This document shows, piece by piece, positions 24,527 through 33,452 of a DNA stretch of 64,000 nt. Within the stretch, counting starts at the first letter, position 1. Each line of letters starts with the position of its first letter. Source of the DNA: Bacillota bacterium (GTDB lineage Bacteria; Bacillota; Clostridia; Acetivibrionales; DSM-1351); assembly GCA_023393115.1 (NCBI GenBank), contig JAEWMS010000025.1:71965-135964 (forward strand), given 5' to 3'. The notes below the pieces were generated by a model that ran no database searches, was not told where the DNA came from, and worked only from the letters and a program-made list of their open reading frames with translations. The position numbers were made by a program, and so were the translations under genes.

Positions 24527-26122
24527 ATGGTAGGGTCATTTTTATTAACGCTATTACCGATTTTGGTAATAGTCTGTATGCTTGTGATTTTTAAAAAGTC
24601 AGCAGATATCAGCGGTATTGTTGGTTGGCTTTGTGTTTCAGCTGTTGCGGTTCTATTCTTCAATACTTCGTTGGAAGTAATTCTAAGATCAACAGTTTCG
24701 GGAATTATCAGATCTTTTCCGGTATCATTGATAGTATTGACATCGCTTTTCATGATGGCCTATATGGAAAAGACGGGAGCCCTGAAAAGGATAATCATTT
24801 TTATCAAAACCATATCCAGTCATAATAAAGCAGTTCAGATAATGATGATAAACATAGGCTTTGGAACTTTGATGGTTGCTGTTGGTGCAACACCGGTATC
24901 CCTTTTACCACCCATACTTTTAGCTATGGGGTATTCTACCTATGTTGCTATTGCTCTTCCCTCAATAGGTTATGATGCTTTATGTACATATGCATTACTG
25001 GGTGCACCGATTGTTGCTTTTGTCGATTTTGCAAATAGATTCTTAGGTCCTGGTAATGAAATTACACCTTCCCAGGCCGGCAGTGTTTTCTATATGTTTC
25101 TCCCAATCGTTTCTACATTAATCGGCTTCTGCATGCTCTATATTGTTGATAAGTGGAATGGTATTAAGAAAGGCTTTTTACCATGTATTGTTACCGGCGG
25201 TGTTATTGGTGTGGTATCATACTTCACAAACAGGGTTGATAATCTTGTAACTCTGACAGGTGTACTTTGCGGTATTGCTGTTATTATAGTAATGGCATTG
25301 TATCTGAAAGTTACCGGTAATAACGTAATTGACAGAAGTAATCTTACTGAAGAAGAGAAGGCTTATGAAAAGGAATATCCTCTTTGGAAAGCGTTAAGTC
25401 CATGGGTTATATTAATAGGTTTGATACTTGTATTAAATCTTCCAAAACCGGCCTATGATTTCCTATATAATTTAAAACTTCCTATAAACGGTGTTGCCGT
25501 AGATGGAAAGGGCATTGCAACAAGAGCTCTATGGAATGCCTATACATGGATTGCTGTTGCAGTTGTTTTATCAATGCTGATTATAAGACCAAAAGCTGTT
25601 CAGGTAAAGGAAACCTTCAAGGTTTGGTGGAAGAGAGCTCCAAGACCAGTTTTCTCGGCAGCAATATTTTTCTCCATAGGCGAAATTATGAACTACTCAA
25701 ATTGGAGTATGGAAACAATGAAATACCAGGCTGCAAGTATGATAAAGGTTCTTGCAGATGTATCGGCGAACGCTTTTAGTGGTGCATATGGATTTATAAC
25801 AGGCTTTATCGGACTATTTGGCGGGTTTATTACAGGCAGTGAAGCATCTACTATCGCTATGTTCGCTAATTATACCATGGAGACTGCAAAGAATCTTAAT
25901 CTCGGTTTGAATGGACTTATTATTGCTACAGCAGCATTGGCCTTTGGCGGCGGTCTTGCAAGTGTTATATCACCAGCCAAACTCCAGAATGCAGCAGCCT
26001 CAATAGATAAGCTGGGAGAAGAAAACAAGGTTATTAGAATTGCTTTCGTATTTGCACTTCTACTAACTTTTATCACCTCAGTATATGCATTACTTCTTCT
26101 TAAAATAGGGATTAATGTGTAG
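24527..26122 (+). CDS. L-lactate permease (LctP/LldP family)
   Basis: 531 aa, 12-14 hydrophobic segments. Family features include the VGATPVSLLPPILLAMGY segment (near residue 120), the ALPSIGYDALCTYALLGAP motif and the C-terminal GLFGGFITGSEASTIAMFAN. The family imports lactate or glycolate with protons, and in a fermenter could equally mediate lactate efflux. A strong TGGAGG precedes the ATG. No lactate dehydrogenase lies nearby, so the substrate rests on family resemblance. Confidence 0.88.
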   Translation: MVGSFLLTLLPILVIVCMLVIFKKSADISGIVGWLCVSAVAVLFFNTSLEVILRSTVSGIIRSFPVSLIVLTSLFMMAYMEKTGALKRIIIFIKTISSHNKAVQIMMINIGFGTLMVAVGATPVSLLPPILLAMGYSTYVAIALPSIGYDALCTYALLGAPIVAFVDFANRFLGPGNEITPSQAGSVFYMFLPIVSTLIGFCMLYIVDKWNGIKKGFLPCIVTGGVIGVVSYFTNRVDNLVTLTGVLCGIAVIIVMALYLKVTGNNVIDRSNLTEEEKAYEKEYPLWKALSPWVILIGLILVLNLPKPAYDFLYNLKLPINGVAVDGKGIATRALWNAYTWIAVAVVLSMLIIRPKAVQVKETFKVWWKRAPRPVFSAAIFFSIGEIMNYSNWSMETMKYQAASMIKVLADVSANAFSGAYGFITGFIGLFGGFITGSEASTIAMFANYTMETAKNLNLGLNGLIIATAALAFGGGLASVISPAKLQNAAASIDKLGEENKVIRIAFVFALLLTFITSVYALLLLKIGINV

Positions 26123-26156
26123 TATATATTATACTGTTAAATATAGTAATTACCTT

Positions 26157-26194
26157 AAGGGCACAGGTTTATGATACCTGTGCTCCTTATTGTC
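26157..26194 (+). terminator. Intrinsic terminator after the lactate permease
   Basis: AAGG-GCACAGGT, a 7-nt loop, ACCTGTGC-TCCTT, followed by ATT. The stem is strong but the U-run is short. Confidence 0.65.
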
Positions 26195-26402
26195 ACTTCT
26201 AAGGAATATACAGGTAATAGATACATTATTTGAATACCGGGATGTTTAGGAAATATGAAATCTGGTAAGAAAATTTAACTAATACGCGAAAATTCTTCTA
26301 TTTAATTCTCTGGTTATAAGATATAATAGAATTGTTTTATTACGATTCAGGCAAGGTCTACCTGGATTATTTATGTTATGAAAGGCTGGATGGTATTTAC
26401 TT

Positions 26403-26852
26403 ATGAAAAGGGTTGAGATATATACTGATGGAGCATGTTCAGGCAATCCGGGAGCGGGGGGCTGGGGGGCAGTCCTGATATATGGTGAACATAAAGTTGA
26501 GATGTCGGGATATGAGGAGGCAACAACAAACAATAAAATGGAGTTGACAGCAGCGGTTGAAGCCTTAAAGAGATTAAAGGAACCATGCATTGTCAACTTG
26601 TACAGTGACAGTGCCTATTTAATAAATGCCTTTAAACAGGGCTGGATTGATAAATGGATAAGATCAGGATGGAAGCGAAACAAAAATGAGGAAGTAAAGA
26701 ACGTGGATATATGGCAGGAATTGGTTCGCTTATCTGATTATCATAAAATAAATTGGATAAAGGTTAAGGGACATGCAGATAATGAGATGAACAACAGATG
26801 TGACAAACTGGCTACAGATGAAATAAAAAAAGCGTCTGCCAGAGGAAAATAG
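26403..26852 (+). CDS. rnhA: Ribonuclease HI
   Basis: 149 aa, the usual bacterial RNase HI length. It degrades the RNA strand of RNA-DNA hybrids. The four acidic residues are visible: YTDGACSGNPG (first Asp), NNKMELTA (Glu), LYSDSAYL (Asp) and KGHADNEMNNRCDKLA (last Asp, with the flexible-loop His before it). No hybrid-binding domain is fused. The ribosome-binding site is weak. It opens a co-directional run with a Nudix hydrolase, spoIIM and xerD. Confidence 0.95.
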   Translation: MKRVEIYTDGACSGNPGAGGWGAVLIYGEHKVEMSGYEEATTNNKMELTAAVEALKRLKEPCIVNLYSDSAYLINAFKQGWIDKWIRSGWKRNKNEEVKNVDIWQELVRLSDYHKINWIKVKGHADNEMNNRCDKLATDEIKKASARGK

Positions 26853-26898
26853 AATAGTTTTATTAACAGATAAAATATCTTGGTATGGAGGTACGGTA

Positions 26899-27447
26899 AT
26901 GGATTATTTTGAAAAGACACTAAAAACAGATGAGATATATAAAGGAAACATAATAAAGGTTCAGAATCTTACGGTTAGTCTTCCAAATGGTAAAGAAGCT
27001 ACAAGGGATATAGTTTTGCATCCAGGAGCCTCTGTAGTAATTCCAATTAACGAACACGGTGAACTATACATGGTAAAACAGTTCAGAAAACCCCTTGATT
27101 TGACAACCCTTGAACTTCCAGCTGGTAAACTGGACTCTGTCGGAGAGGATCCAAGGGTTTGCGCCGAAAGAGAATTGATGGAGGAAACAGGTCTCCGGGC
27201 AGAAAAGATAGATCATTTAATCAGTATTCACACTACACCTGGCTTCTGTAATGAAGTAATCCATATGTATACTGCTACAGGACTGACGCAAGGTGAAGCC
27301 TGTACAGATGAAGATGAATTTCTGGATGTTGAGAAAATCCATGTCTCAAAACTGGTAGATATGATACTTGAACATAAAATAACAGACGCAAAAACTATTA
27401 TCGGTGTACTTCTTGCAGAAAGAAAAATAAGAAAAAAAGACATCTAA
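26899..27447 (+). CDS. nudF: Nudix hydrolase, ADP-ribose pyrophosphatase type
   Basis: 182 aa. The Nudix box is complete, starting at GKLDSVGEDP and ending RELMEETGL (near residues 75-97), preceded by the family strand VVIPINEHGELYMVKQFRKP. The LELPAGKL context is that of ADP-ribose pyrophosphatase. It hydrolyses ADP-ribose to AMP and ribose 5-phosphate. In Bacillus, nudF also neighbours spoIIM and xerD, which supports the assignment. TGGAGG precedes the ATG. Confidence 0.9.
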   Translation: MDYFEKTLKTDEIYKGNIIKVQNLTVSLPNGKEATRDIVLHPGASVVIPINEHGELYMVKQFRKPLDLTTLELPAGKLDSVGEDPRVCAERELMEETGLRAEKIDHLISIHTTPGFCNEVIHMYTATGLTQGEACTDEDEFLDVEKIHVSKLVDMILEHKITDAKTIIGVLLAERKIRKKDI

Positions 27448-27554
27448 GTCAGCAACACTTTTATTGTAATATCTTATGTTTATCCGGCATATATTTTACT
27501 GTCAGAAGATTTATATACTTTTACATTGATTTGATAAAATAGCCGGAGGAACAC

Positions 27555-28190
27555 ATGATTATCAAGAAAATAGGGAATACTATCAAGGATCATATTAATG
27601 GAAATAGGATTTTATACATAAGTCTGTTTCTATTTTACATTATAGGCATATGCGTTGGAGCTGCTTCTGTTAAGGACCTTGACTATCATCAAAAAGATGA
27701 AATTGTTACTTTTTTTAATGGTTTTGCCAAACTTCTGGAAACCAATAATTTAAGTCAGTTTAATTTGTTTAAAATGTCATTGATTGATAACATAAAACTT
27801 ATTGTTCTTTTCTGGCTGTTAGGTTTTACTGTTATTGGTTTTCCGATGTATTACATAATCATTGGTATGAGAGGTTTCAGTACCGGTTTTAGTTCAGGAA
27901 TCATTATGGGGGTATTGGGGACAAAGGGGATTTATATAGCAGCTGTTTGCTTTGTTCCAAAGGAGGCAGTATTAGTCCCATGCCTGATAGCTCTTGGTGT
28001 TAATGGAATCAAGTTATCTGGAAACATACTGAGAAGCTGGCTGAAAAAATCAGCAGCAGGGGATAGCTGGGTTAAACAAAGGTTTTTGTCGTATAGTTTT
28101 GTAGCAGTTTTTTTCTCTTTTTTTATTTTACTTGCTACTTTTATCGAGGGATTTATATCATCAGGCGCTCTTAAACTAATAAATTTATAG
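27555..28190 (+). CDS. spoIIM: Stage II sporulation protein M
   Basis: 211 aa polytopic membrane protein with five predicted helices. The GICVGAASVKDL segment after helix 1 and the IIIGMRGFSTGFSSGIIMGVLGTKG motif in the centre (only in part a fixed motif) are family marks. With SpoIID and SpoIIP it forms the complex that dissolves septal peptidoglycan to drive engulfment during sporulation. CCGGAGG precedes the ATG. The neighbours nudF and xerD match the Bacillus arrangement. Confidence 0.93.
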   Translation: MIIKKIGNTIKDHINGNRILYISLFLFYIIGICVGAASVKDLDYHQKDEIVTFFNGFAKLLETNNLSQFNLFKMSLIDNIKLIVLFWLLGFTVIGFPMYYIIIGMRGFSTGFSSGIIMGVLGTKGIYIAAVCFVPKEAVLVPCLIALGVNGIKLSGNILRSWLKKSAAGDSWVKQRFLSYSFVAVFFSFFILLATFIEGFISSGALKLINL

Positions 28191-28362
28191 GACATTTAGA
28201 TGGTAAAATAAACAATTATATGGATAAATTATGTTAAATATAGATAAAAATTCAAAAATGTTCTTTTAATATAGAAATATTTGTTATAGAATATAGGTTA
28301 GTGATTAAGTCTGATTTTATAAGAAAAGGTAAATAATGCTTTATTAAAAAGGAGTCGTTTTA

Positions 28363-29247
28363 ATGGAAGTTCAGGTTGAAAATTTTATTAATTTCCTTGA
28401 AAAGGATAAGAGATTGTCTCTTAATACTCTTCAGTCTTACAAGAGGGATATAGAGCAGTATACTACATATCTGAAGGAGATAAATGCTATTAATATTTCT
28501 TCTACAAATAAAACAACAGTGATAGCATATCTTCTACATCTTCAAAAGAAAGGAAGGGCAACCTCTACCATATCTCGAAATCTGGCTTCAATACGATCTT
28601 TTTATCAATACCTGAATAAGAATAATGTTATTGAGATAGACCCAACATCGGAATTGGAATCACCGAAGGTAGAAAAGAAACTACCTCAGATATTATCCAC
28701 TCAGGAAGTAGAACTTCTTCTGGATCAACCGAAATGTCTTGATTTAAAAGGTATTAGAGATAAAGCTATGCTTGAGCTGCTTTATGCAACAGGTATAAGA
28801 GTTTCCGAACTTATTTCACTTAATCTTTCTGATATAAATCTTGACATGGGTTTCATCAAGTGTAATAAAGGCACCCGTGAAAGAAGTATTCCTATAGGGT
28901 CCATATCTGTGACTGCTGTTCATGAATATCTTCAAAAATCCAGGAATTTTCTTATTCAAAATGTAAATGAAGAGGCACTGTTTGTTAATGTTAACGGAAA
29001 GAGATTGACAAGGCAGGGTTTCTGGAAAATAATCAAGCATTACAAAAACCAGGCTAATATAAACAAAGATATAACACCACATACCTTAAGACATTCCTTT
29101 GCTGCTCATTTACTGGAAAATGGCGCAGACCTCAGGTCTATACAGGAGATGCTGGGGCATTCAGATATATCATCAACTCAGATTTATGCACAGATTGCTA
29201 AGAATAAAATAAAAGAAATCTATAAAAAAACTCATCCCAGAGCATGA
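28363..29247 (+). CDS. xerD: Site-specific tyrosine recombinase XerD
   Basis: 294 aa, full length. The N-terminal SAM-like DNA-binding domain (residues 1-90) is followed by the catalytic domain. The active-site residues are Arg in YATGIRVSEL, Lys in the beta-hairpin (CNKGTRERSIPIG), HTLRHSFAAHLL (His-Arg), GHSDISST (His) and the nucleophile Tyr in QIYAQI. With XerC it resolves chromosome dimers at dif. Its place downstream of spoIIM supports housekeeping XerD rather than a mobile integrase. AAGGAG precedes the ATG. Confidence 0.94.
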   Translation: MEVQVENFINFLEKDKRLSLNTLQSYKRDIEQYTTYLKEINAINISSTNKTTVIAYLLHLQKKGRATSTISRNLASIRSFYQYLNKNNVIEIDPTSELESPKVEKKLPQILSTQEVELLLDQPKCLDLKGIRDKAMLELLYATGIRVSELISLNLSDINLDMGFIKCNKGTRERSIPIGSISVTAVHEYLQKSRNFLIQNVNEEALFVNVNGKRLTRQGFWKIIKHYKNQANINKDITPHTLRHSFAAHLLENGADLRSIQEMLGHSDISSTQIYAQIAKNKIKEIYKKTHPRA

Positions 29248-29265
29248 AAATAAATCTGACCGGGT

Positions 29266-29309
29266 AGCCGCCACAATTGTTATTGAAAAATAACGTGGGC
29301 GGCTTTTTT
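29266..29309 (+). terminator. Intrinsic terminator after xerD
   Basis: GCCGCCAC / GTGGGCGGC around a loop that can itself form TTATT/AATAA, followed by TTTTTTG. Confidence 0.85.
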
Positions 29310-29320
29310 GTGTATAGGAA

Positions 29321-29349
29321 TTGACAGAGGCATAAAATGGAAGTATTAT
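29321..29349 (+). promoter_or_regulatory. Consensus promoter of the sdpR/sdpI remnant
   Basis: TTGACA, exactly 17 bp, TATTAT. It overlaps what would be the 5' coding end of an intact sdpR, so it may be fortuitous or newly arisen after a deletion. Confidence 0.6.
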
Positions 29350-29362
29350 ATAGATTTTAAAG

Positions 29363-29587
29363 GTGCTGAAGGATGCAGATATGAATGCGGGTGAAATCGC
29401 TGATAATTTTAATATGAGCAAGCCTTCAATAAGTCATCATCTAAATGCATTAAAACATGCCAATCTTGTTATGGCTGAAAAGCGGGGGCAGAACATTGTT
29501 TACTCATTAAATACCACTGTATTTCAGGAAATTATTGAATGGTTTTTTGATTTTAGGGATAGGAGGGATGAGGGTGAAGATAAATAA
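29363..29587 (+). pseudogene. Truncated ArsR-family autorepressor (SdpR-like)
   Basis: The remaining 68-74 aa hold an intact winged-helix core: DMNAGEIADNFNMSKPSISHHLNALKHANLV, given here in part as MNAGEIADNF and SKPSISHHL. Intact SdpR-type repressors begin with about 15 more residues (a FKALSDPTRR-like helix). Here an in-frame TAG precedes the ILK that should follow it, so the N-terminus is lost. Translation could restart at ATG 29381, which has GAAGGA seven bases upstream. Family members repress their own operon and are titrated by the membrane partner SdpI. The next reading frame overlaps it and encodes a broken SdpI. Confidence 0.7.
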
Positions 29588-30215
29588 GAAGCTTATCATT
29601 TTAATAATCGTATCAGTTATTGGAAATATTATTATTTATCCATTTATACCAGAGAAAATACCTTACAGAAATTTTCAGATGGCTGTGGACGGTTACAGTG
29701 GTAAATAGACTTTGTTTTTAATGCCGCTGACAACAGTAGGAATGTACTTTTTGTTATTTTTCTTGGGAAAGTTAGATAAAAGGAATGAACTGAATAAAAA
29801 AACATACGATTTAATTTTAACTCTTTCTGTCTTATTCTTTATTTTACTTAACGTGTGGTTTATGTTTTACAGCCTGGGGTATGACTATAATATTATACAG
29901 CTGTTAAACCTGGCAATGGGGGCCTTATTTATTATTCTAGGAAACTATCTGCCCAGGGTAAAATCAAATTCCGTGTTTGGGATAAGGACACCATGGACCT
30001 TACGAAATGAGCTGGTGTGGAAGAGTACTCATAGGTTTGGAGGCTATGCGCTTGTAGCAGCCGGAATACTATCGTTCATATTTGCTTTTTTCAGCAGCTT
30101 TATAGGCATAATCGGATTAATAGCGGTATCCGCAATGACTGTGTTGATTACATGTATATTTTCCTATGTCAATTACACTAAACATGTATTGCACTCATAT
30201 AAGCAAGACAATTAA
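29574..30215 (+). pseudogene. SdpI-family immunity/signal protein gene interrupted by an in-frame stop
   Basis: Reading from GTG 29574 (AGGAGG seven bases upstream) gives an N-terminal DUF1648-like segment with one helix and the typical VDGYSGK, then TAG at 29706-29708. The same frame continues without a shift into TLFLMPLTTVGMYFLLFF and the SdpI signature GIRTPWTLRNELVWKSTHRF at about residue 140, ending at 30215. So one sdpI gene is split by a single nonsense codon. SdpI proteins protect against a killing factor and sequester SdpR in Bacillus. Restart after the stop (TTG 29712) could still yield a 167 aa product. No sdpC toxin gene is seen. Confidence 0.75.
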
Positions 30216-30249
30216 ATTAGTTTGAAAAAATATTTCGGAGGGATTTTAT

Positions 30250-31572
30250 ATGAGAATGTACGATATCATAGAGAAAAAAAGAGAGGGTTTAGAATTATCC
30301 ACTGAAGAAATAAAATATTTTATAACTGAATATTGTAGTAATAATATTCCTGACTATCAGGCGTCTGCACTACTGATGGCCATATTTTTAAAGGGCATGA
30401 ATGAAAATGAAACAGCACAGCTAACTGATGCAATGGCACACTCGGGAGATATGATAGACTTGTCTGAAATCCCTGGTGTAAAAGTAGATAAGCACAGTAC
30501 CGGAGGTGTCGGAGATAAGACTACTCTTATACTGGGACCGATTGTTGCTGCTTGCGGCATACCAGTTGCTAAGATGTCGGGTAGGGGTCTTGGGCATACA
30601 GGAGGAACCATTGATAAACTCGAAGCTATTCCCGGGTTTAATACAAGTATCTCAAGAGAAGATTTTATTCGGAATGTAAAAGAAATTGGTATTGCAATTG
30701 CAGGTCAGACCGGGAACCTTGCCCCTGCTGACAAAAAGATATATGCTTTACGTGATGTAACTGCAACCGTTAACAATATCTCGCTGATTGCAAGCAGTAT
30801 TATGAGCAAAAAGCTAGCATCAGGCGCCGATAGGATAGTTCTTGATGTTAAGACCGGCAGCGGAGCCTTTATGAAAACTCTGGAGGACTCTGTTAAGCTG
30901 GCGCAGGCCATGGTTAAGATCGGTGAAAACACTGGCAGACACACTGTTGCGGTCGTTACTGAAATGGATATACCCCTTGGGAGAGCAGTGGGCAATTCAC
31001 TGGAGATAATTGAGGCTATTGAAACACTTAAAAACAGAGGCCCTCAGGATTTAGCAGAGGTATCCTTTGAGCTGGCTGCAAGAATGTTGGAGCTGAGCGG
31101 AAAGGGAGACTTTGAGCATTGCCGGGAGCTGGTCCGCGAAGCAGTGGAAAGTGGAAGGGCTATAAAGAAATTTGCTGAACTGATCGAGAAACAGGGCGGA
31201 AATACAGCTGTTATAGATGATTATAGTGCATTCCCTCAGGTAAAACATAAATTTGATTTTGTTGCTGAAACATCAGGTTATATCAGCCATATGAAAACTG
31301 ACGCTATCGGTGTGGCATCTCTTGAATTGGGAGCAGGAAGAGAAACCAAGGAAAGCATAATAGATTACGCAGCAGGTATATATTTTAATAAGAAAACAGG
31401 TGACAAAGTAGAGAAGGGTGATGTAATTGCTACTCTCTACACAAATAAAGAGGAAAAGTTGCCACAGGCCTGCAGTTTACTGAAACAGGCAATTGTACTA
31501 AGTGACTCACAGCCTGATAAATTACCACTCATTCTGGCGTATATAGATAATAAAGGTGCTCAATTGAAATAA
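30250..31572 (+). CDS. pdp: Pyrimidine-nucleoside phosphorylase
   Basis: 440 aa, the size of bacterial thymidine/pyrimidine-nucleoside phosphorylases. It splits thymidine, uridine and deoxyuridine with phosphate to base and (deoxy)ribose 1-phosphate. The phosphate-binding signature KHSTGGVGDKTTL is near residue 80, followed by SGRGLGHTGGTIDKLE and the KKLASGADRIVLDVKTGSGAF segment (in part). In Bacillus pdp and dacF lie in the same neighbourhood downstream of xerD (ripX), drm and pupG. CGGAGGG precedes the ATG. Confidence 0.95.
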   Translation: MRMYDIIEKKREGLELSTEEIKYFITEYCSNNIPDYQASALLMAIFLKGMNENETAQLTDAMAHSGDMIDLSEIPGVKVDKHSTGGVGDKTTLILGPIVAACGIPVAKMSGRGLGHTGGTIDKLEAIPGFNTSISREDFIRNVKEIGIAIAGQTGNLAPADKKIYALRDVTATVNNISLIASSIMSKKLASGADRIVLDVKTGSGAFMKTLEDSVKLAQAMVKIGENTGRHTVAVVTEMDIPLGRAVGNSLEIIEAIETLKNRGPQDLAEVSFELAARMLELSGKGDFEHCRELVREAVESGRAIKKFAELIEKQGGNTAVIDDYSAFPQVKHKFDFVAETSGYISHMKTDAIGVASLELGAGRETKESIIDYAAGIYFNKKTGDKVEKGDVIATLYTNKEEKLPQACSLLKQAIVLSDSQPDKLPLILAYIDNKGAQLK

Positions 31573-31750
31573 ACGTTTATGGTGTTATTATGGAAAATAC
31601 CATATTAGTAAGACTTTAACTAAATATTGTTTTGCACATTCAATACAAGGGTGTGCTTTTTTGTTGTTATAGTGTGAATAGAATGTTTGCTGTAGTAATA
31701 AGAACAATATATGTCCCAATTTATAATAAAGAACTTTAAGGAGATTAGAT

Positions 31751-32117
31751 ATGAGAAAATACTTAATTATATATTTATTGATAATTGCATTGCTGACAGG
31801 ATGTTCAGTACAGAGCACTCCAGAGCAGATAGAAGCTGGTCAAACCAATGCCGAAAGCCAGTGCTTCTATTCAATCAGTATCTCCAAATACAAAACAAAC
31901 TAAAGAACCGGCTAAGACTACAACTCAAGCATCACGTAGTAAATCGACAGAAGTGGCACCCACAGTTGGTAAGTATAAGAAAATTGAAGTGGATGGGGGA
32001 AATCTGAGTGGAACTAGGCAGCCCTTGGTAGTAGTCGATATTGGGTACGGTAGCAGAGAATACTGGGCCTACACCAATGAATATAGGCAATTGATAAGGG
32101 TTACCGCAAAGAGATAG
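31751..32117 (+). pseudogene. Frameshifted and truncated secreted lipoprotein nuclease remnant
   Basis: The first frame encodes a lipoprotein signal peptide MRKYLIIYLLIIALLTGC with an LTGC lipobox, then runs out at TAA 31901-31903. The +1 frame continues from about 31848 with a Thr/Lys/Ser-rich linker and VDGGNLSG ... VVVDIGYGSREYWAYTNEY, stopping at 32117. This second part resembles the start of the catalytic domain of Gram-positive DNA/RNA non-specific endonucleases (recognition from memory, moderate). The rest of that domain is missing; recombinase sequence follows at once. One frameshift plus a 3' truncation. AAGGAG precedes the ATG. Confidence 0.6.
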
Positions 32118-32137
32118 AATCCGTACCTGTACCGGAT

Positions 32138-32584
32138 ATGTCAAAAACTATTGGTGTATTTCAACAGATTAAATCAAAAGGCAAGACTAGAAATTTATAT
32201 GTACCTATGTCATTAATAGCCGAGTTGGATGATTTCATCTTTGAGGAAAGAAACCTTATTAATACTGACAATAGCTACATTTTCGTATCAGAACAGCCTA
32301 AACAGATAGGAAAACAGCTTACATATAGTGCTGCTTATGACAAGTTGAAGAAGGTACAGAGCGATATCGGTATCTACTTCAACTTCAATGATTTACGACA
32401 TACTTTCTGCTCTAACCTTATCCAATCTGGAATGGACATAAGTGTGGCAAGAATCATTATGGGACATGAACATATTTCTACTACTCAGAAATACACACAT
32501 TTATCTGAACCATATATTGAAGATAGTCTTTCAAGGTATTGGAACCAGAGTTTACTGATTGGAGGCGACTCTGATGAAAAATAG
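32138..32584 (+). pseudogene. C-terminal part of a tyrosine recombinase (Tn554 TnpA-like)
   Basis: 148 aa, open from about 32087. It has the catalytic-domain end: DLRHTFCSNLIQSGMD (Arg), IMGHEHISTTQKYTHLS (His and nucleophile Tyr). The N-terminal DNA-binding domain and the first active-site Arg are absent, so it is inactive alone. It begins within 30 bp of the end of the broken lipoprotein gene, giving a deletion or insertion junction. The stop overlaps the next recombinase start, the tnpA-tnpB style of coupling seen in Tn554-like elements. Confidence 0.7.
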
Positions 32585-33406
32585 TAGGCCAGATGGAGAT
32601 GTATGGGATATTGTTGATAGTGATTATAAATCGCAACACTATGGAAGAACTTTTAAATTTGATTTTTCTTTCATCAAAAGTAAAGTAATAAAAGATATTG
32701 TAAAGGATTATGTCTGGAAAAATTATATTACTAGAAACATAACCCTGAATTCACTATGTAAATCAGAATTAGATAGTTTTAGATATTTTCAAGATTTTGC
32801 ATCGAAACGCGAAATTAATTCGTTAAAAATACTTACAATTATGAAATAGAAGAATTTATGTCATATCTTCATACTGCTTTAGGACTACATCGGAACCTGC
32901 CTTTGTCATATGCGTATCAAAGGAAGTGTTTAGGTGTTGTTAAGTCAATTATTAGATGGTGTCAGTTACATAGGCCAGATGATGCACCACATAAGGAAAT
33001 ATTTACTGGGAATGAATATCCTGGGGTGAATCGTAAATTAAAAATTGATTTTATACCCGATGATATTGTTGGTAAAATTAACGAGGCTCTGAAAAAAGAG
33101 GAAAATCCCTATCTAAAGTATGGCATTATTATCCTGGAATCAACAGGAATGCGTATTGGAGACCTATTAAAACTCCAAATCGACTGTATTAAGCCGCATT
33201 TGATAAGTGGGTACACAATTACATGGTTCGAACATAAAAATCGCAGACAAAGGGAACCAATGCCCGTTAGAAGTGAGTGCGCTATGGCTATGGATAGAGA
33301 AAAGGTTAAAGAACTGGGAAACGATAAAAAGAAGCTGATCGTACAATTGGTGGATTTTGGGGAACTCAAAGAAGAAAATGAAAGATTAAGAAATAGCCTA
33401 AAGTAA
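32574..33406 (+). pseudogene. Frameshifted tyrosine recombinase (TnpB-like) fused to a coiled-coil tail
   Basis: Frame one (ATG 32574, GGAGG upstream) runs to 32849. A shift at the A-run 32825-32829 restores the protein as NTYNYEIEEFMSYLHTALGL and on. The region LESTGMRIGDLLKLQID holds the first active-site Arg. The reading then breaks after PVRSECAMAMD and continues as REKVKELGNDKKKL ... ELKEENERLRNSL, a heptad coiled coil like the C-terminus of TnpC. A deletion has thus joined the middle of tnpB to the end of tnpC, and His/Arg/Tyr of the catalytic core are gone. Confidence 0.65.
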
Positions 33407-33412
33407 AAATAA

Positions 33413-33452
33413 GTTATGCCATATCATAACAATAGTTATGCTATTTCATAAC
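33413..33452 (+). repeat. Twin 18-bp imperfect palindromes at the end of the recombinase remnant
   Basis: GTTATGCCATATCATAAC (33413-33430), four bases, then GTTATGCTATTTCATAAC (33435-33452). Each has GTTATG/CATAAC arms and a 6-bp centre, the shape of a tyrosine-recombinase crossover site. They lie directly after the transposon-derived ORF, where the right end of such an element would be. Confidence 0.55.

Noticed and set aside
28363..29247. XerD as the integrase of a mobile element
   Set aside because: The spoIIM-xerD-pdp-dacF context is a conserved chromosomal neighbourhood, and the protein has housekeeping length and motifs.
29574..30215. Two separate genes instead of one sdpI with a stop
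   Set aside because: The frame is unchanged across the TAG, and the residues on both sides align with one continuous SdpI-type protein; the second part lacks a ribosome-binding site.
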